Shown: piece after piece, positions 49,932 through 62,293 of the stretch
Numbering within the stretch: the first letter of the stretch is position 1
How the letters are laid out: each line of letters opens with the position of its first letter
NCBI GenBank assembly: GCA_033439255.1
Contig: CM065886.1
Span: 2,170,001-2,234,000, forward strand
Direction of reading: 5' to 3'
DNA length: 64,000 bases
DNA from: Hericium rajendrae
Taxonomy: Eukaryota > Basidiomycota > Agaricomycetes > Russulales > Hericiaceae
The notes under the pieces: model-generated
What the model was told of the DNA's origin: nothing
Databases searched by the model: none
Seen by the model: the letters and a program-made list of their open reading frames with translations, nothing else
Translations under genes and position numbers: made by a program

Positions 49932-52900
49932 ATGTCAACGAGCGATCCTGATACCGCTGCTGTTACTTCGGCCCATATCGATCAGGCGAGAGATGTGCCA
50001 ATGCACGACGCAAGCGCTGCGATGCTGCATCCCCATCAAGGCAATAAGCTTGGTGTTTCGACACCTCAATTGCCTACCGTCGGTGCTGTTACGACAGCCA
50101 TCGGCACCGTCATAGGTCTCCTGCAAGATACTGGAGCAATGCCAGTCATGACACCGTACGTGAAAGTCAGCCCTGGGCTTCCAAGTATACGACACCAATA
50201 ACTCCTTTTTTTTTTTTGAAAGCTCGTCTGAGGGTCCGCCATCATATTGCGAGGCTGCACCAGGCGGTGTCGCAGTTGTTTCGTCTTCGCCTTCGCCCTC
50301 CGCCCGGGCCGTCTCCGACCCTACTCACCGCGAAGACACACGCACGTCGTCTGCATCGGGGTTGCTGGCCTCGTCAGGCAGGATCATTGCATCTCATATT
50401 GACATTGCGCTCGATCTGTTCAAAGATGCCTCAGGAATGATCCAAAGTGTGCCATATCTCGGCGTCGTGACGGGCGCTTTGTTGCAGATTTTGAAAATGA
50501 GAGAGGTGCGTCTATCGGGAGAACTAGACCATGCTTGAGAGTAATTAATTGTTCCTGCAGGAAGTGAAATACAACCGAGATAAGTGGAACATGATCATGA
50601 ATGACATAGCTGCAATTGCGGGCATCATTGACGGGCACATAAAGGTGGAGGAGAATGTCCGAGGCATACTGCTTTCGAAGGAGGTACAGCACCATCTTCA
50701 TCAGCTTGTGAAGTAAGTGATGGTCTTGTCTGCTACTGTCAGTATTGACATGCTCATATTCCAGGATACTTGAAGATGTTCAGAAGCAACTGTCGAAGTG
50801 CTGCGACAAAGGCAAGAGTGCAACTCTCCTAAACATACTGCAGCGCCGTAAGGTGAAGTCACTCCTGGACATATGTCAAACACAGGTTCACACGGAGCTC
50901 GAATTCTTCAATGTATGTTTATGTTGTACAAATGACTCTGTTGTATTTACATTGACTCTGCTAGCTCCGAGCAAATTTGTCCAACAATGCAGACATCCGC
51001 AGACTTGATGATCGAGTGCAGGTTCTTGAACAGGTGTGTATTTAACTGGTGTGAGTGTAGATAGTCATTGCTCAGATTTATAACTTGCAGTATGGTGGAA
51101 CTACTTCAATGATCAGGTATGCAGTCTATTGTGGTTGTTGAGGCTGACACATAACAAATCACTTGTAGGATCAAATACACTCTTCCTGCAAAACTTGAGA
51201 TCATGCATGGCCGTGACAACATTATTGCTGAACTAGTGACTGCTATCTTGAATGGGCTTTCTGCCAGAATTGCTCTCTTGGGCCCTGGAGGCATTGGAAA
51301 GACTGCTATTGTTCTATCTGTGCTGCATGATGATAATATTCAAAGCAGCTATAAATGTTATTTTCTGGCCTGTGATGCCATTGAAACTAGAGATGCTCTT
51401 GTTATTTCTATTGGGCAAATGCTGGGTGTATCTGCAAATGAAAAGCAAATTCTTGATGAATCACGAGTGCTTAATGCTGTTAAAAATCTTGGAAGAGCTA
51501 TTTTGTGCTTGGATAACTTTGAGACACCCTGGGAAGCTCAAAGCACTGAGGTAGAGGAATTTCTGCCTAAACTAGCTGCTATCAACTCTGTTCATCTCTT
51601 GATTACAATGAGAGGAGAAGAGTTGCCACAAGGTACATCTTGGAAGAGATTTTTTATCACACCTTTGGATTGTGATGCTGCTTTGAAGATTTTTCATGAT
51701 ATTACAGGATACAAGGATGAATATGCTCAGAAACTTGTGGAAGCTGTGGATTTCATACCACTGGCAGTGACTTTGATTGCTCATTATACTCAGGCAACTT
51801 CACCTAAAAAGGTCTGGAAGCAATGGTCCAAGGATCACTTCACAATTCTGACACGCAAACATGGGCAACATAACAAATTGTCTAGTGTTGAATATTCTAT
51901 TGAACTATCTTTGAAGAGCCCAAGGTTACAGAATGACTCTCAATGCCTATCAATACTTAGCATATTATCTCTGCTACCAGATGGTATAGATGAATCACAG
52001 GAAGATGATATTCAACAAATGCTAGAATTTGAAGGCTCTATTGCTAATTCATTGCAAACACTGAAGAACTGTGCTTTGATTTCTGATGATATTACACAAA
52101 AAAGGCTAAGATTGCTGTCACCAATTTTACTTTACATAAAAAAGCATCATTCATTTCAAAAGACTAGCCCTAAGGGCTTTAGCAACCTAATAGTTTATGT
52201 CAAAAATTGGATTGAGAACTGTAAACAGCAAATCAAGAATAGAAGGATAGAGATTGATTACAACAATTTAAGATCATTGTTGCAGTATTGCTTTGAATTT
52301 AGTGATGGAAAAAATCAAACAATGCACATAATTCTCACATTTGTTGATTTGTGCAAGTTTGCAGGCCTTAATGAAATGAACCTGCTGTTACAATGTCAAA
52401 ATCTTACTCAACATCTGAATGTGTTTATGCAGATTGATTATTTGAATACATGTGCAATACTAGAATTACAATTTTCTACTGCCAGCCTGAAGGTCAAAGA
52501 TTTACTGCTTAAAGCAATGACTATGGCTAGAGAACTCAATGATATTAAGCTTCAAGCAGATATCCATTATATTACAAGTGATTATCATACTAGAACTGAT
52601 CAACTTGATTCAGCAAAGCATCATGTTGAAGAGGCATTGCAGCTGCATCAGCAAGCTCAGGATGATTTGGGCCAGGCCTATGATTTGCAACGTCTAGGTG
52701 AATTGGACATGAGGCTAGATGATCTTGATTTAGCAAAGCATCATTTTGAAGAGGCATTGCAGCTGCATCAGCAAGCTCAGGATGATTTGGGCCAGGCCAA
52801 TGATTTGCAAAGTCTGGGTGAATTAGACATGAGGCTGAATGATCTTGATTTAGCAAAGCATCATTTTGAAGAGGCATTGCAGCTGCATCAGCAAGTACAG

Positions 52901-53653
52901 AATATTTTGGGTCAGGCCAATAATTTGCAAGATCTGGGTGAATTGGACATGAGGCTGGATGATCTTGATTCAGCAAAGCATCATTTTGAAGAAGCATTGC
53001 AGCTGCATCAGCAAGCTCAGGATGATTTGGGCCAGGCCTATGATTTACAGTATCTGGGTAAATTGGACATGATGCTAGATGATCTTGATTCAGCAAAGGT
53101 TCATTTTGAAGAGGCATTGCAGCTGCATCAGCAGGTCCAAAGTATCTTAGGCCAGGCCAATGATTTGAGAAATCTGGGTGCATTGAACATGAGGCTAGAT
53201 GATCTTGACTTAGCAAAGCATCATTTTGAAGAAGCATTGCAGCTGCATCAGCAAGCTCAGGATGATTTGGGTCAGGCCAATGATTTGAGGAATCTGGGTG
53301 AATTGGACATGAGGCTGGATGACCTTGATTCAGCAAAGGTACATTTTGAAGAGGCATTGCAGCTGCATCAGAAAGCTCAGGATGCTATGGGTCAGGCCAA
53401 TGATTTGCGAGATCTGGGTGAATTGGACATGAGGCTAGATAATCTTGATTCAGCAAAGCATCATTTTAAAGAGGCATTGCAGCTGCACCAGCAAGCTCAG
53501 AGCATCTGGGGCCAGGCCTATGATTTGCAAAATCTGGGTGCATTGAACATGAGATTGAATGACCTTGATTTAGCAAAGCATCATTTGGAAGAGGCATTGC
53601 AGCTGCATCAGCAGGTCCAAAGTATCTTGGGCCAGGCCAATGATTTGGGATAG
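49932..53653 (+). pseudogene. NLR3: chimeric NB-ARC/TPR NLR-like gene, 5' part, split by insertion
   Basis: Exons: 49932-50155, 50223-50505, 50561-50712, 50765-50912, 50965-51033, about 51091-51116, 51169-53653; the phases close up to the stop created at the insertion (TAG 53651-53653). Exon 1 is the NLR1/2-type start (IGTVIGLLQDTGAMPVM) but is truncated and spliced to an exon with a second, different start domain (LDLFKDASGMIQSVPYLG, GALLQILKMRE). Exons 3+4 total 300 nt as in NLR2, but the sequence is far diverged. The NB-ARC is complete: GPGGIGKTA, AILCLDNFETPW, LLITMRGEELPQG. Eight full TPRs and part of a ninth precede the break; the rest is at 63648-63818. A truncated protein of roughly 1,070 residues could still be made, lacking the TPR cap. 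Confidence 0.85.
52590..53650 (+). repeat. 120-bp tandem TPR-coding repeats of NLR3
   Basis: Nearly nine 120-bp units coding 40-residue TPRs (LDSAKHHFEEALQLHQQ, QDDLGQANDLQ, LGELDMRLDD). The order and type of the units differ from NLR2 (for example QDDLGQA and SILGQA types are favoured). Confidence 0.92.
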
Positions 53654-54014
53654 TCATCTGAGAAAATGAAAATTTATATAGCAACAAGTCCTATTATGGA
53701 TCCTATGGGTAAGCTATAGATCCTATGTGGCTAACCTATCCAGCTATGGAGAGCTATGGGAGCTATGGTAGTTATCATAGTATGAAGTGTCAAATACATA
53801 GGGTGACATAGCCTTCATAGCCAGGAGTGTCACATATATAGGACTATTATACTTAGTTAAGGAAGCTACATGTACTATAGCTACTATAACCACTATCATA
53901 AGTCAGGTAGGCACACAAGACATGGAATCAAAATTGTATTATTTTCAAGGCTAGACTATGACAATGGGAGTATGAACTCGAGCAGACTAGTAACTAAAGG
54001 TCCTGGTGTCGTCG

Positions 54015-55190
54015 GTTAATACATGCGCGCGGTCGCACATGGCCACGCGCGAGTCAGCGCAGTCGTGCGCGGCTGTGCGCACGTGCGCAGGATGGGCGGT
54101 CGTGTGGGCGCCGTGTGCGGGGCGAAGCGTCGGGGCACGGGTCATGTGCGGGACGGGGCGGGATACGCGGGTCGTGCAGTGGCCTGCGCACGAGCTGGCA
54201 TGGCCGCGCGCGGACTCTGGACTGCGTGGTCGCGAGCTTACGTGCGGGAGCTGCCCGCGCCCTCGGTCCTCCCGCACGCCGTTGCGGGGAGGAGGGGGGG
54301 AAGCGCGCGTTCGCGGGGCCGGACGCGGTCACACACTCGCATGCGAGAGTGTATGCACGCGCTGGAGGCCGTTCGCCGCCTGCGCATGCAGTTAGGACCT
54401 CGCGCGGGCTTGCGACCGTGCGTGGCCGTGTGCGCGCTTGCGTGGACATGCGTGGCGCGGGCTAACGAGGCCATTAGCGAGTGGCCGCGGGCTGTCGTCG
54501 ATTGGCCGCGCGACGGCCAGCGCGCGCTGGCGTAGCCGTGCGAGGGCTGGTGCGCGCGTGGTCGTGCGCGGTGCAAGGCGGAGCGGGCGGGTCGTGCTTG
54601 GCCGTGCGCGAACTTGCGTGGCTGTCTTGGAGACAGAAGGCGGTATGGCGGTCGAGCATGGGGCCGTGCGCGAGCTGGCGCAGTCGTGCGTGGCCGTGTG
54701 CGAGCTGATGTGGCCGTGCGCGCGCTCGTATGGATCCGAAGGTCGCGAGCACATGCCCGCACCCTCCGTGCATGCGAGGGTGTGCCCACGCACGCGGAGC
54801 CTCAGTCCTCCTGCGCGCCGTTGCGGGGACAGGCGTGCAATCGCTGGGCCGGGCTTGGTCGTGCCTGGCGAGGCCATCCGCGGATGTGCTTGGCCGTGGG
54901 CGCCTAGCCACGTGTCGCGGCTGTGGGCTCGTTGTCGACGACGGGGATGTGCTGGTGCGCGGAGGTGGTGAGATGGTGGACCCTGTTGAGGGCATGCGCG
55001 GGTCGTTGAGGGGCTGCGAGGGCGCGAGAGGCCGGGCAAACGATGTCGTGCCCCGTCGCCATGGCAACGAGGCACGACGACGCGAACGCAGACGGCGTCG
55101 TCGGGGGGACGGAGCGCTGCGGGCTCGTGGATGTGGGCGCGAGGTCGAGGGGGAGGGGGGTGTAGCGCGCGCGGGTTGCGAGAAGGCAAA
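54015..55190. other. CpG-rich degenerate-repeat island inside the insertion
   Basis: An abrupt change from AT-rich flank to extreme GC and CpG content. Degenerate units such as GGCCGTGCGCGAGCTGGCG and GCGTGGCCGTGTGCG recur at irregular 25-35 bp spacing. Long open frames occur on several strands as expected for such composition; none looks like a protein. Confidence 0.7.
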
Positions 55191-55206
55191 CACGAGTATC
55201 GCTCAT

Positions 55207-55629
55207 TGTCAAGACTCGGTCGTAGACAGCAGAGAACCACCCAAGTCACCAGCAATGATGGGAGCGAGAGAGCAGAGAGCGACTAGCAGCGCAGTGACCT
55301 GTATTGGAGGTACAGTACGGTACAGACGAAATGGACAATCTAGGGAAATAGGCGAGCGACAGGGAGCCTATAAGTACTGGGACGACAATGGGAAAAGAAC
55401 AATGGACACCATAACGGGTCGAACAATAGAGTGAGAACAATGGTGGCCAAAAGGAGAACAATGGGAGGGAGAACAATAGGATGTCCCAAAGGGGAACAAG
55501 GGCATGGGTGAAGGATAGCCCCAGGTCATGTGAGGAAGTGAACATGTGATGGGGCTGCTGGAGCACATGACCGACGCGATGCCTTGATGGCAGAGAAGAA
55601 GGCGGAGAGAAATGGAGCGATCCGTGACA
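55207..55629 (-). repeat. 3' LTR of the Ty3/gypsy element
   Basis: 423 bp, TGTCA...TGACA. The pol frame reads into this LTR and stops at 55526. Confidence 0.95.
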
Positions 55630-58600
55630 TCACCCCCTCTCTAAGACGCACTTTCGCCTGGAGTGCGTGATGAGCATGGACGGGGTCGAGGTAGATGAGT
55701 CCACGAAGATTGGGAGCCTTGAGTGCATGCGGATGGCGGGTGTAGAAGTCGGTGATTGCACCATGGGCATTGGAAAGGGAGGTACGTGAAAGCCACTGAT
55801 TTTCTGAATCAGGGTAGCCTGCCCATTTGACGAGATATTCAATGCCGCGTTTGTTCCGGGTGAGACGAGCATCGAGGACAGACTCAACTTCGTACTCTTC
55901 CTCGCCCTCCACAAGGTCAGGTGGTGGTGCAGGGAAGTTGGGACCATGAGCGTCGGTTTCCTTGTAAGGGGACAACAGGGACGTGTGGAACACCGGGTGG
56001 ATACGCCAGGTGGGCGGTAGCTTCAGTCGATAAGAGACTGGGCCCAGGACGTCAGTGATTTCGAAAGGTCCCAGGCGTCGATCAGCGAGCTTAGCTTTGG
56101 GTCGCGTGGTTTTGATGTTTTTGCCATTGAGCCAGACCTTGTCACCAACCTGGAAGTGGATGGTGTCGTGCATATGGTCCTGGTTGTTGCGCTTCATGAG
56201 ATCAGCAGCTGTTTGAAGGCTGGCCTGGACCTCAGTGCGAAGTTGTTCGAGGTGATGGAAACGATCCTCAACGGCGGGTGTAGACGATGTGGGGTTGACA
56301 GTGGGGATGGCAGTGGGAATATAGCCGAGGAGCATTTCAAATGGAGCTCGGTTAGTGGCGCTGTGGATACGGTGGTTGTGCGAGAACTCAGCATAAGGGA
56401 GCCATTGGACCCAATCATCCTGACGGTAGTTGCAGAAGGTACGAAGGAACTGCTCGAGTTCTTGATTGACACGTTCTGACTCGCCGTCGGTCTGTGGATG
56501 ATAGGCGGTGCTGAGGGAGGACTTGATACCAAGTTTGTCAAAGACACCACGCATGACCTTGCCTGCATACTGTGGGCCACGATCAGAGATGAGGCGTTCC
56601 CAGAGGCCGTAGTTCCGATAAATCCTGTCAAAAAGGATGTCGACTGTGCCATCACTGGTAATGGTCTCTTTACAAGGAGTGAAGGAGACGTGCTTTGTAA
56701 AACGGTCGACGACCACATTGATGGAGTCATAGCTGGCATTCTGGGAGTTTGACGATGAAGTCCGAGGTAATGTCTTGGAAGGGACGGGTAGGGATGGCAT
56801 TGGGAATGGTTTCAACATGAGGGCGGTGATTTTGAACCTTGGTGGCCTGGCAGGTAGCACAGCCATCAACATAATCACGAACAAAGACAGACATACCGGG
56901 CCACCAGTAGTTGCGACTGAGGAGCTCATAGGTCTTGTAGCGTCCTGGGTGACCAGCCATGGGGGTGTCATGATGCAGCTTGACGATGTCCCGACGAAGG
57001 TCCTTGTCAGCAGGGATGTAGACTTTGCCACGAAAGAGGATGAGGCCATCCTCGTAGTTCCATTCTTGGAGGTTCTTGACGAGGGAGCGAGGACCATTGT
57101 TCAGGATCACATCAAGGGCTTGAACAACCTCAATGTCCTTGGTCTTGGCATTGCGAATGCGTTGGCGAAGATCAGCATTGCCAATGGACTTGACAGCAGC
57201 TGGACGTGTAGCACGGATCTGGAAGTACTTGGGGTCGAGGAGGACACGATCGGAGTTGTCGTCGTCCACCCCCTCTCTATGGTCAGGTCGTCTCGACATG
57301 GCATCTGGCCGGTGATGAATACCGGGTTTGTGGATCAGGGTGAAGTCGAAACGAGTGAGGAAGAGAGCCCAGCGAGCTTGACGACGACTCAGCTTTTGGG
57401 CAGACTTGAAGTATTCCAGGTTCTTATGGTCGGTCCAGATCTCCACAGTATGGGGAGAACCTTCCAGGTAGTGGCGCCAGGCTTCGAGGGCACGGATGAT
57501 GGCCAGGAGTTCCTTGTCATAGATGTCGTAGTTGCGTTCGGGGGCGGTAAAGGCCTTGGAGATGTAAGCAACAGGGTGCCATTGCTCATCCTCCCCACGC
57601 TGGGATAGGATACCTCCTGTGGCATAGTCTGAGGCATCGACCTCAACCAGGTAGGGTTTGGACGGGTCAGGCATGATAAGGACTGGGGACGAGGTGAACG
57701 CAGCTTTAAGAGCCTCAAAGGCATGTTGACATTCAGCAGACCAGGCCCAAGGATGGTCTTTCTTGGTAAGGTCAAACATGGGACGAGCGACTTTGGAGAA
57801 GTCCTGGATAAAGCGTCGATAGAAGTTGCCAAAGCCAACAAAGGACTGGACGTCCTTGACGTTACGAGGGGCAGGCCATTCAGCAATGCCTGCAACCTTG
57901 ACGGGGTCCATGGCGAGCATGTTATGGGAGACGATGAGACCGAGGAACTCAACTGAGGGCTGCTCAAACGAGCACTTCTCTGGTTTAAGGAAGAGGTCAT
58001 TGTCCTGGAGGCGTTGGAGGACCTTGCGCACAAGGTCGCGATGTTCTTCGAGGGTTTCGGTGAAAATGAGGATATCGTCCATGTAGATGACGACTTTGCC
58101 CGTATCGATGAGATCCTTGAAAAGTTCATTCATCATTCCTTGGAACGTGGCAGGGGAGTTGGTAAGACCAAAAAACATCACCAGGGGTTCAAAGAGACCG
58201 CGGTTGGTTTTGAAGGCGGCTTTCCATTCGTCGCGCCCTCCTTGATGCGAACATTGTTGTAACCCCAACGAACGTCCATCTTGGAGAAGACTTTGGCACC
58301 CTTGAGCTTGTCAACGAGTTCAGAGATGAGGGGCAGGGGGTATTCATTCTTGATGGTGCCTTTGTTGAGGGTGCGATAGTCCTGGACGGGGCGTAGTTTT
58401 CCATCTTTTTTCTTGATAAAGAAGAAGGGACTCGCCATAGGGGATTTGGAAGGACGGATGTAGCCTTTCTTGACCTGGTCATCAAGGAATGAATCGAGGT
58501 CCTCCTGCTCAGTAGGAGCCATGGGATAGACCTTGCATGAACGGGGTTCAAAACCATCTTTCAGGTCAATGGCGTGATCCCAAGGGCGACGTTCGGGGAG

Positions 58601-59632
58601 GCGATGGGAGGATTCCTCGTCGAAGACAGGTTGGAAATCCTGATACTGAGGGGGAACCATCTCAGCAAAGGACTTCTCTGCAACACGAGTGGCCACACGC
58701 TCCGCCAGTTTCTGAGCATTGGTGAAAGAGCGACGGATACGGATGGTGTGTTGATAGTCGGGGTCGTCGTCTGGTGGGGGTGGTGTGTCCCAGTCAGGGA
58801 GAACACCAGCTAGACGAAGGCCCTCTTCAACCCAGTCATCATCGACATTGGGTCGGGGGTCATCGTCCTCGGTGAATAGACGTGCAGGGACTTTGGACAG
58901 GTGGATGCGGCGAAGGCGGACACCTTGGACTCGGCGAGCGGGGATCACGTATTTGGGAAGTGGAGCAGCGACAAATGGTGGGGGCAGTGGGAGCAATGGA
59001 GGGGGGCAAGGTGGGGGGAGCAGTACTGCAGCAGCGCTGAGGACTGGTGGACGAGGGGCTGAGTGGCGGCGTTCAGTGCGAGTGGACAGGTTCTTGACCG
59101 GGGGTTTATTCAGAGTGCAAGAGGGAGGGCAGCGAGTCATGTCGACACGACGAGAGACCCAATCAATTTCAGGGTTGTGTTCCTGTAACCAATCGGTCCC
59201 AAGGATAATGTCGTAGTCGCCAATGTCAACGAGATAGAACTCAGCTGTCTCCTCATGGAAGGACGTCGAGTCCTTGGCGTAAATGCGGATGTTCTGGTTG
59301 ACTGAATAGCGGACCCAGCCCATGATGTTTTCAGAGTTGTCCACATTGCGAACGGGAAAGGGTTTAGGGAGTTTCTTGAGGGGGAACTGGTGTTTCTTGG
59401 CAAACTCGGGGTGCATAATGATGCCTTCTGCACCACTATCGAGAAGTGCCTCAGCGTCGATTTGTTTCTTGATCGGGGTAGTGATAATCTTGGCCTGGAG
59501 CGTAATGGACGGTGTCTGACGGTTGGGCGTGATAGCGGACATGCGCAAGGACGATGGATACGATTGCTCACAGGGGTCGGATAGTACAGAGAAGCGATTC
59601 GACGGATCAAAGAAATGTTTCTTGCCACCCAC
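55526..59632 (-). pseudogene. pol: pol region with two frameshifts
   Basis: The frame differs from gag. Order: aspartic protease ([11 protein letters not shown]), RT start ([33 protein letters not shown]), then a two-base GC gain at about 58233-58236 that breaks the frame within RT. In the second frame: RT catalytic YMDDI, FLGLIVS, FGNFYRRFI; RNase H (VEVDASDYATGG, DKELLAI, WTDHKNLEYF); integrase HHCC (KLHHDTPMAGHPGRY to CATCQATK). A second, one-base loss near 56730-56736 follows the first catalytic Asp of integrase; the third frame holds RLISDRGPQYAG and HPQTDGESERVNQELEQF (remaining DDE residues), GPFEI, and a chromodomain (YEVESVLDARLTRN, YLVKWAGYPDSENQW). This copy cannot make intact RT or integrase. 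Confidence 0.93.
55630..55642 (-). other. Polypurine tract of the Ty3/gypsy element
   Basis: AGAGAGGGGGTGA on the minus strand, directly before TGTCA of the 3' LTR; the expected plus-strand primer site. It is coded within the pol frame. Confidence 0.7.
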
Positions 59633-59655
59633 GGACGACGTGACCGGGGGGCGCT

Positions 59656-61683
59656 TTAAAAACCCTCAAGCATATCCTTTAATGCGGCCTTTGCCTCTTC
59701 CCTCTCTTCCTCGCTCAAGTCCTTCAATTGCGACGATAAGTCGGCGATGGACCTGTTGATGGCGGGGACAGCGAGGGCGGCGGCTGCATCTTCTGGAGCT
59801 ACTCCCGGGGCAGAGCCGGTTTCTAGCGCTCGGACACGAGGGATTGGGGCACGGGGGTTGGAGTCGGCATTGAGGGGGCAGTCGCGGAAGCCATGGCCCT
59901 TCTGACGGCAGCGGAAGCAACCGCCCTCACGCCTGAGACGCTCACGGTCAGGCTCCGAGAGTTTGGGCAGTGGGGCACTTGTAGCAGCAACTGTGCGGGA
60001 TCGGCCAGTAGATGTGGACTGAGGGGAGCGAGTGCTCACCGGGGTGCGCCCAGTTGTAGGGCGGGGACTCTGGAACCGGGTGCGCATGAGGTAGGCAGCA
60101 TTCCTGTCACGGGCCCTCGCCTTCCACTCATCCAGGGTGGTGGGCGTGGGGTAGCTGCGCTGGCAATCATCCCGCAAGGCGCTGTTGAGGCCATGCAGGA
60201 ACCAATCGATTAGGGCCACATCGTTGTAGCCAGTGCGAGGAGCGAAGGACTCGAACTCAGTGATGTAGTCGACTACCGGGCGCGTACCCATCTGGAGGGT
60301 CTGGATGGCATGGGAGGCGTCCTTGGAGTCGTCAAGGGGGGAGAAGTCCAAATTGAAGCGAGTTCGAAGGGCAGCGAGGTTGGCGTAGCGAGGGACGTGG
60401 GCTGGAGATGTGTTTGCAGCCACAAGATCGTCATCCTCAAGGATCTCCTCGACACGCTGGGTGGCCCACTGGCCGGCAATAGGGCCCTGGCAGAGGTCGA
60501 GGAAGAGGGAGATCTGGGCGGTATCATCTTTATACCGGGTAGAGTTGGCGCGAAGGAATAAGCGAATACGCAACTGGAACTCCTTGGACTTGGAACGATC
60601 TCCCTCAAAGGGAGCAGGTTTGATGCCAATCTCGGGGTTGGACATGTCGTCGGGTGGCTGAACAGGGGGAGCTGGGGCGATGATCGGTTTGACGTTGACG
60701 GTGGATGTGGATGTAACAGTGGTAACAGGTGGAGCGGGTGAGGGGATTGGTATCGGGGTTGGGATGCGAGGGGGTAGCAGTGAGCGGAGGACTGCGAGCC
60801 GGGTAACTCGCTCTTGCTCGCGGGCTTCTAGGACTTGGTGAGAGAGAGCGAGTTCAGGTTCAGTGATGAAGACGCTACTGGCCTGCCAAAACCACTGATC
60901 TCTTCCTTCTACTAGGTTTGGTCTCCAGCCAACGACTAGGCGTCGAGAGTTGGAACGGTATGCGTAGTACTTCCTGGTAATGGCGTTGAAGATGATACCT
61001 GTTGGTACAAAGAGGGGTTCGGTGCGTGCAGGAGGGGAGTCGATACTAGGAGGGGCGACGGTGGGGAGCGGTGGAGTGGCTGGGTGTAGGCGGTGGTGTT
61101 CTTCTCTGGCAACGTCGAAGTCGACGAGTTCGAGGTAGGGGAAGTCTTCGCGCTCAGCGAAGTACCACTGGCGGGTGGCAGGGTCTTGGTGGGAAAAGTG
61201 GATCCGGGCGATGCCAGCAAGGGTGTAAACGTGGTAGTCCCCAAGGGACTCGAAGATCCCAAGTGGGAAGGGTGCAGTGGTCTGGAAGCGGGGGTCGGTG
61301 GAATCAATGGTGGCAACCTACAGGAAGTCTGCCGCAACTGGACGACGTCCAAGGGCACGAGGGTACAAGGTGGTGGAGTACGGGGTTCTGAGGAATCGGT
61401 GGCCGAGGCGTTCTCTGGCCCACACAGGCTCAGGCGAGGGTTCTGGGGTGAAGAAACCTAGTGTGCAAAAGGGGAATGAGGTCGATGGCAGGATGATCGC
61501 AGGGGATCCTCGGTTGGGTTGGCGACAGTGGTAGGCGATGTCCGAGGCACCAAACGTGAATTCTTGCAAGTCGACGTCAAAAGCAACTCGAATTCGAACG
61601 TATAAGGCAATGGAGATAGCACCTGCACGTGGTTTCCACGATCTCAATCGAAACCAAACTCCTTCGGCTTCCCAATGCTTCAC
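59656..61683 (-). CDS. gag: gag-like region, interrupted by one TAG
   Basis: One reading frame runs from near the 5' LTR to 59656. Upstream part: [19 protein letters not shown], then a TAG at 61320-61318, then [46 protein letters not shown]. The first in-frame ATG is 60645 ([16 protein letters not shown]), from which 329 residues run to 59656, including the capsid-like segment [20 protein letters not shown] and a CCHC zinc knuckle [14 protein letters not shown]. No ATG precedes the TAG in this frame, so the 5' part may rely on splicing, non-AUG start or a lost start. Protein packages the element RNA. Confidence 0.85.
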
Positions 61684-61870
61684 AGCACAATAGCGGAGGA
61701 GGGGAATGAGTGCACTGCCCTCGATGGTGTTGGCGATGGGGAAGGGGAGATGAGGTTGATGGAATGGATGTCGAGATACGGTGAAGATGTCGGCGGTGAA
61801 GGGTTCAAAGAAGAGAGGTATGATGGGCGATAGTAGGGAGGTGAGGCGGGTGTATGAGAGATTGTCCAGG

Positions 61871-62293
61871 TGTCAAGACTCGGTCGTAGACAGCAGAGAA
61901 CCACCCAAGTCACCAGCAATGATGGGAGCGAGAGAGCAGAGAGCGACTAGCAGCGCAGTGACCTGTATTGGAGGTACAGTACGGTACAGACGAAATGGAC
62001 AATCTAGGGAAATAGGCGAGCGACAGGGAGCCTATAAGTACTGGGACGACAATGGGAAAAGAACAATGGACACCATAACGGGTCGAACAATAGAGTGAGA
62101 ACAATGGTGGCCAAAAGGAGAACAATGGGAGGGAGAACAATAGGATGTCCCAAAGGGGAACAAGGGCATGGGTGAAGGATAGCCCCAGGTCATGTGAGGA
62201 AGTGAACATGTGATGGGGCTGCTGGAGCACATGACCGACGCGATGCCTTGATGGCAGAGAAGAAGGCGGAGAGAAATGGAGCGATCCGTGACA
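61871..62293 (-). repeat. 5' LTR of the Ty3/gypsy element
   Basis: 423 bp, no difference from the 3' LTR found by eye. Confidence 0.95.

Larger units (their letters stand above)
55207..62293 (-). mobile_element. Ty3/gypsy chromovirus LTR retrotransposon
   Basis: 7,087 bp, coding on the minus strand. Two 423-bp LTRs (55207-55629 and 61871-62293) start TGTCA and end TGACA and are identical as far as I can compare by eye. Flanking 5-mers are CTCAT (55202-55206) and CTCGT (62294-62298), a target duplication with one CpG transition. Internal order gag, protease, RT, RNase H, integrase, chromodomain. A polypurine tract AGAGAGGGGGTGA (55642-55630) abuts the 3' LTR. The sequence following the 5' LTR (CCTGGACAATC on the minus strand) should be the primer site, but I cannot match it to a tRNA. 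Identical LTRs mean recent insertion or recent conversion. Confidence 0.95.

Noticed and set aside
54006-55434. Long frames (up to 287 codons) in the CpG-rich island
   Set aside because: Frames are open on several strands at once because of base composition; no protein-like segments.
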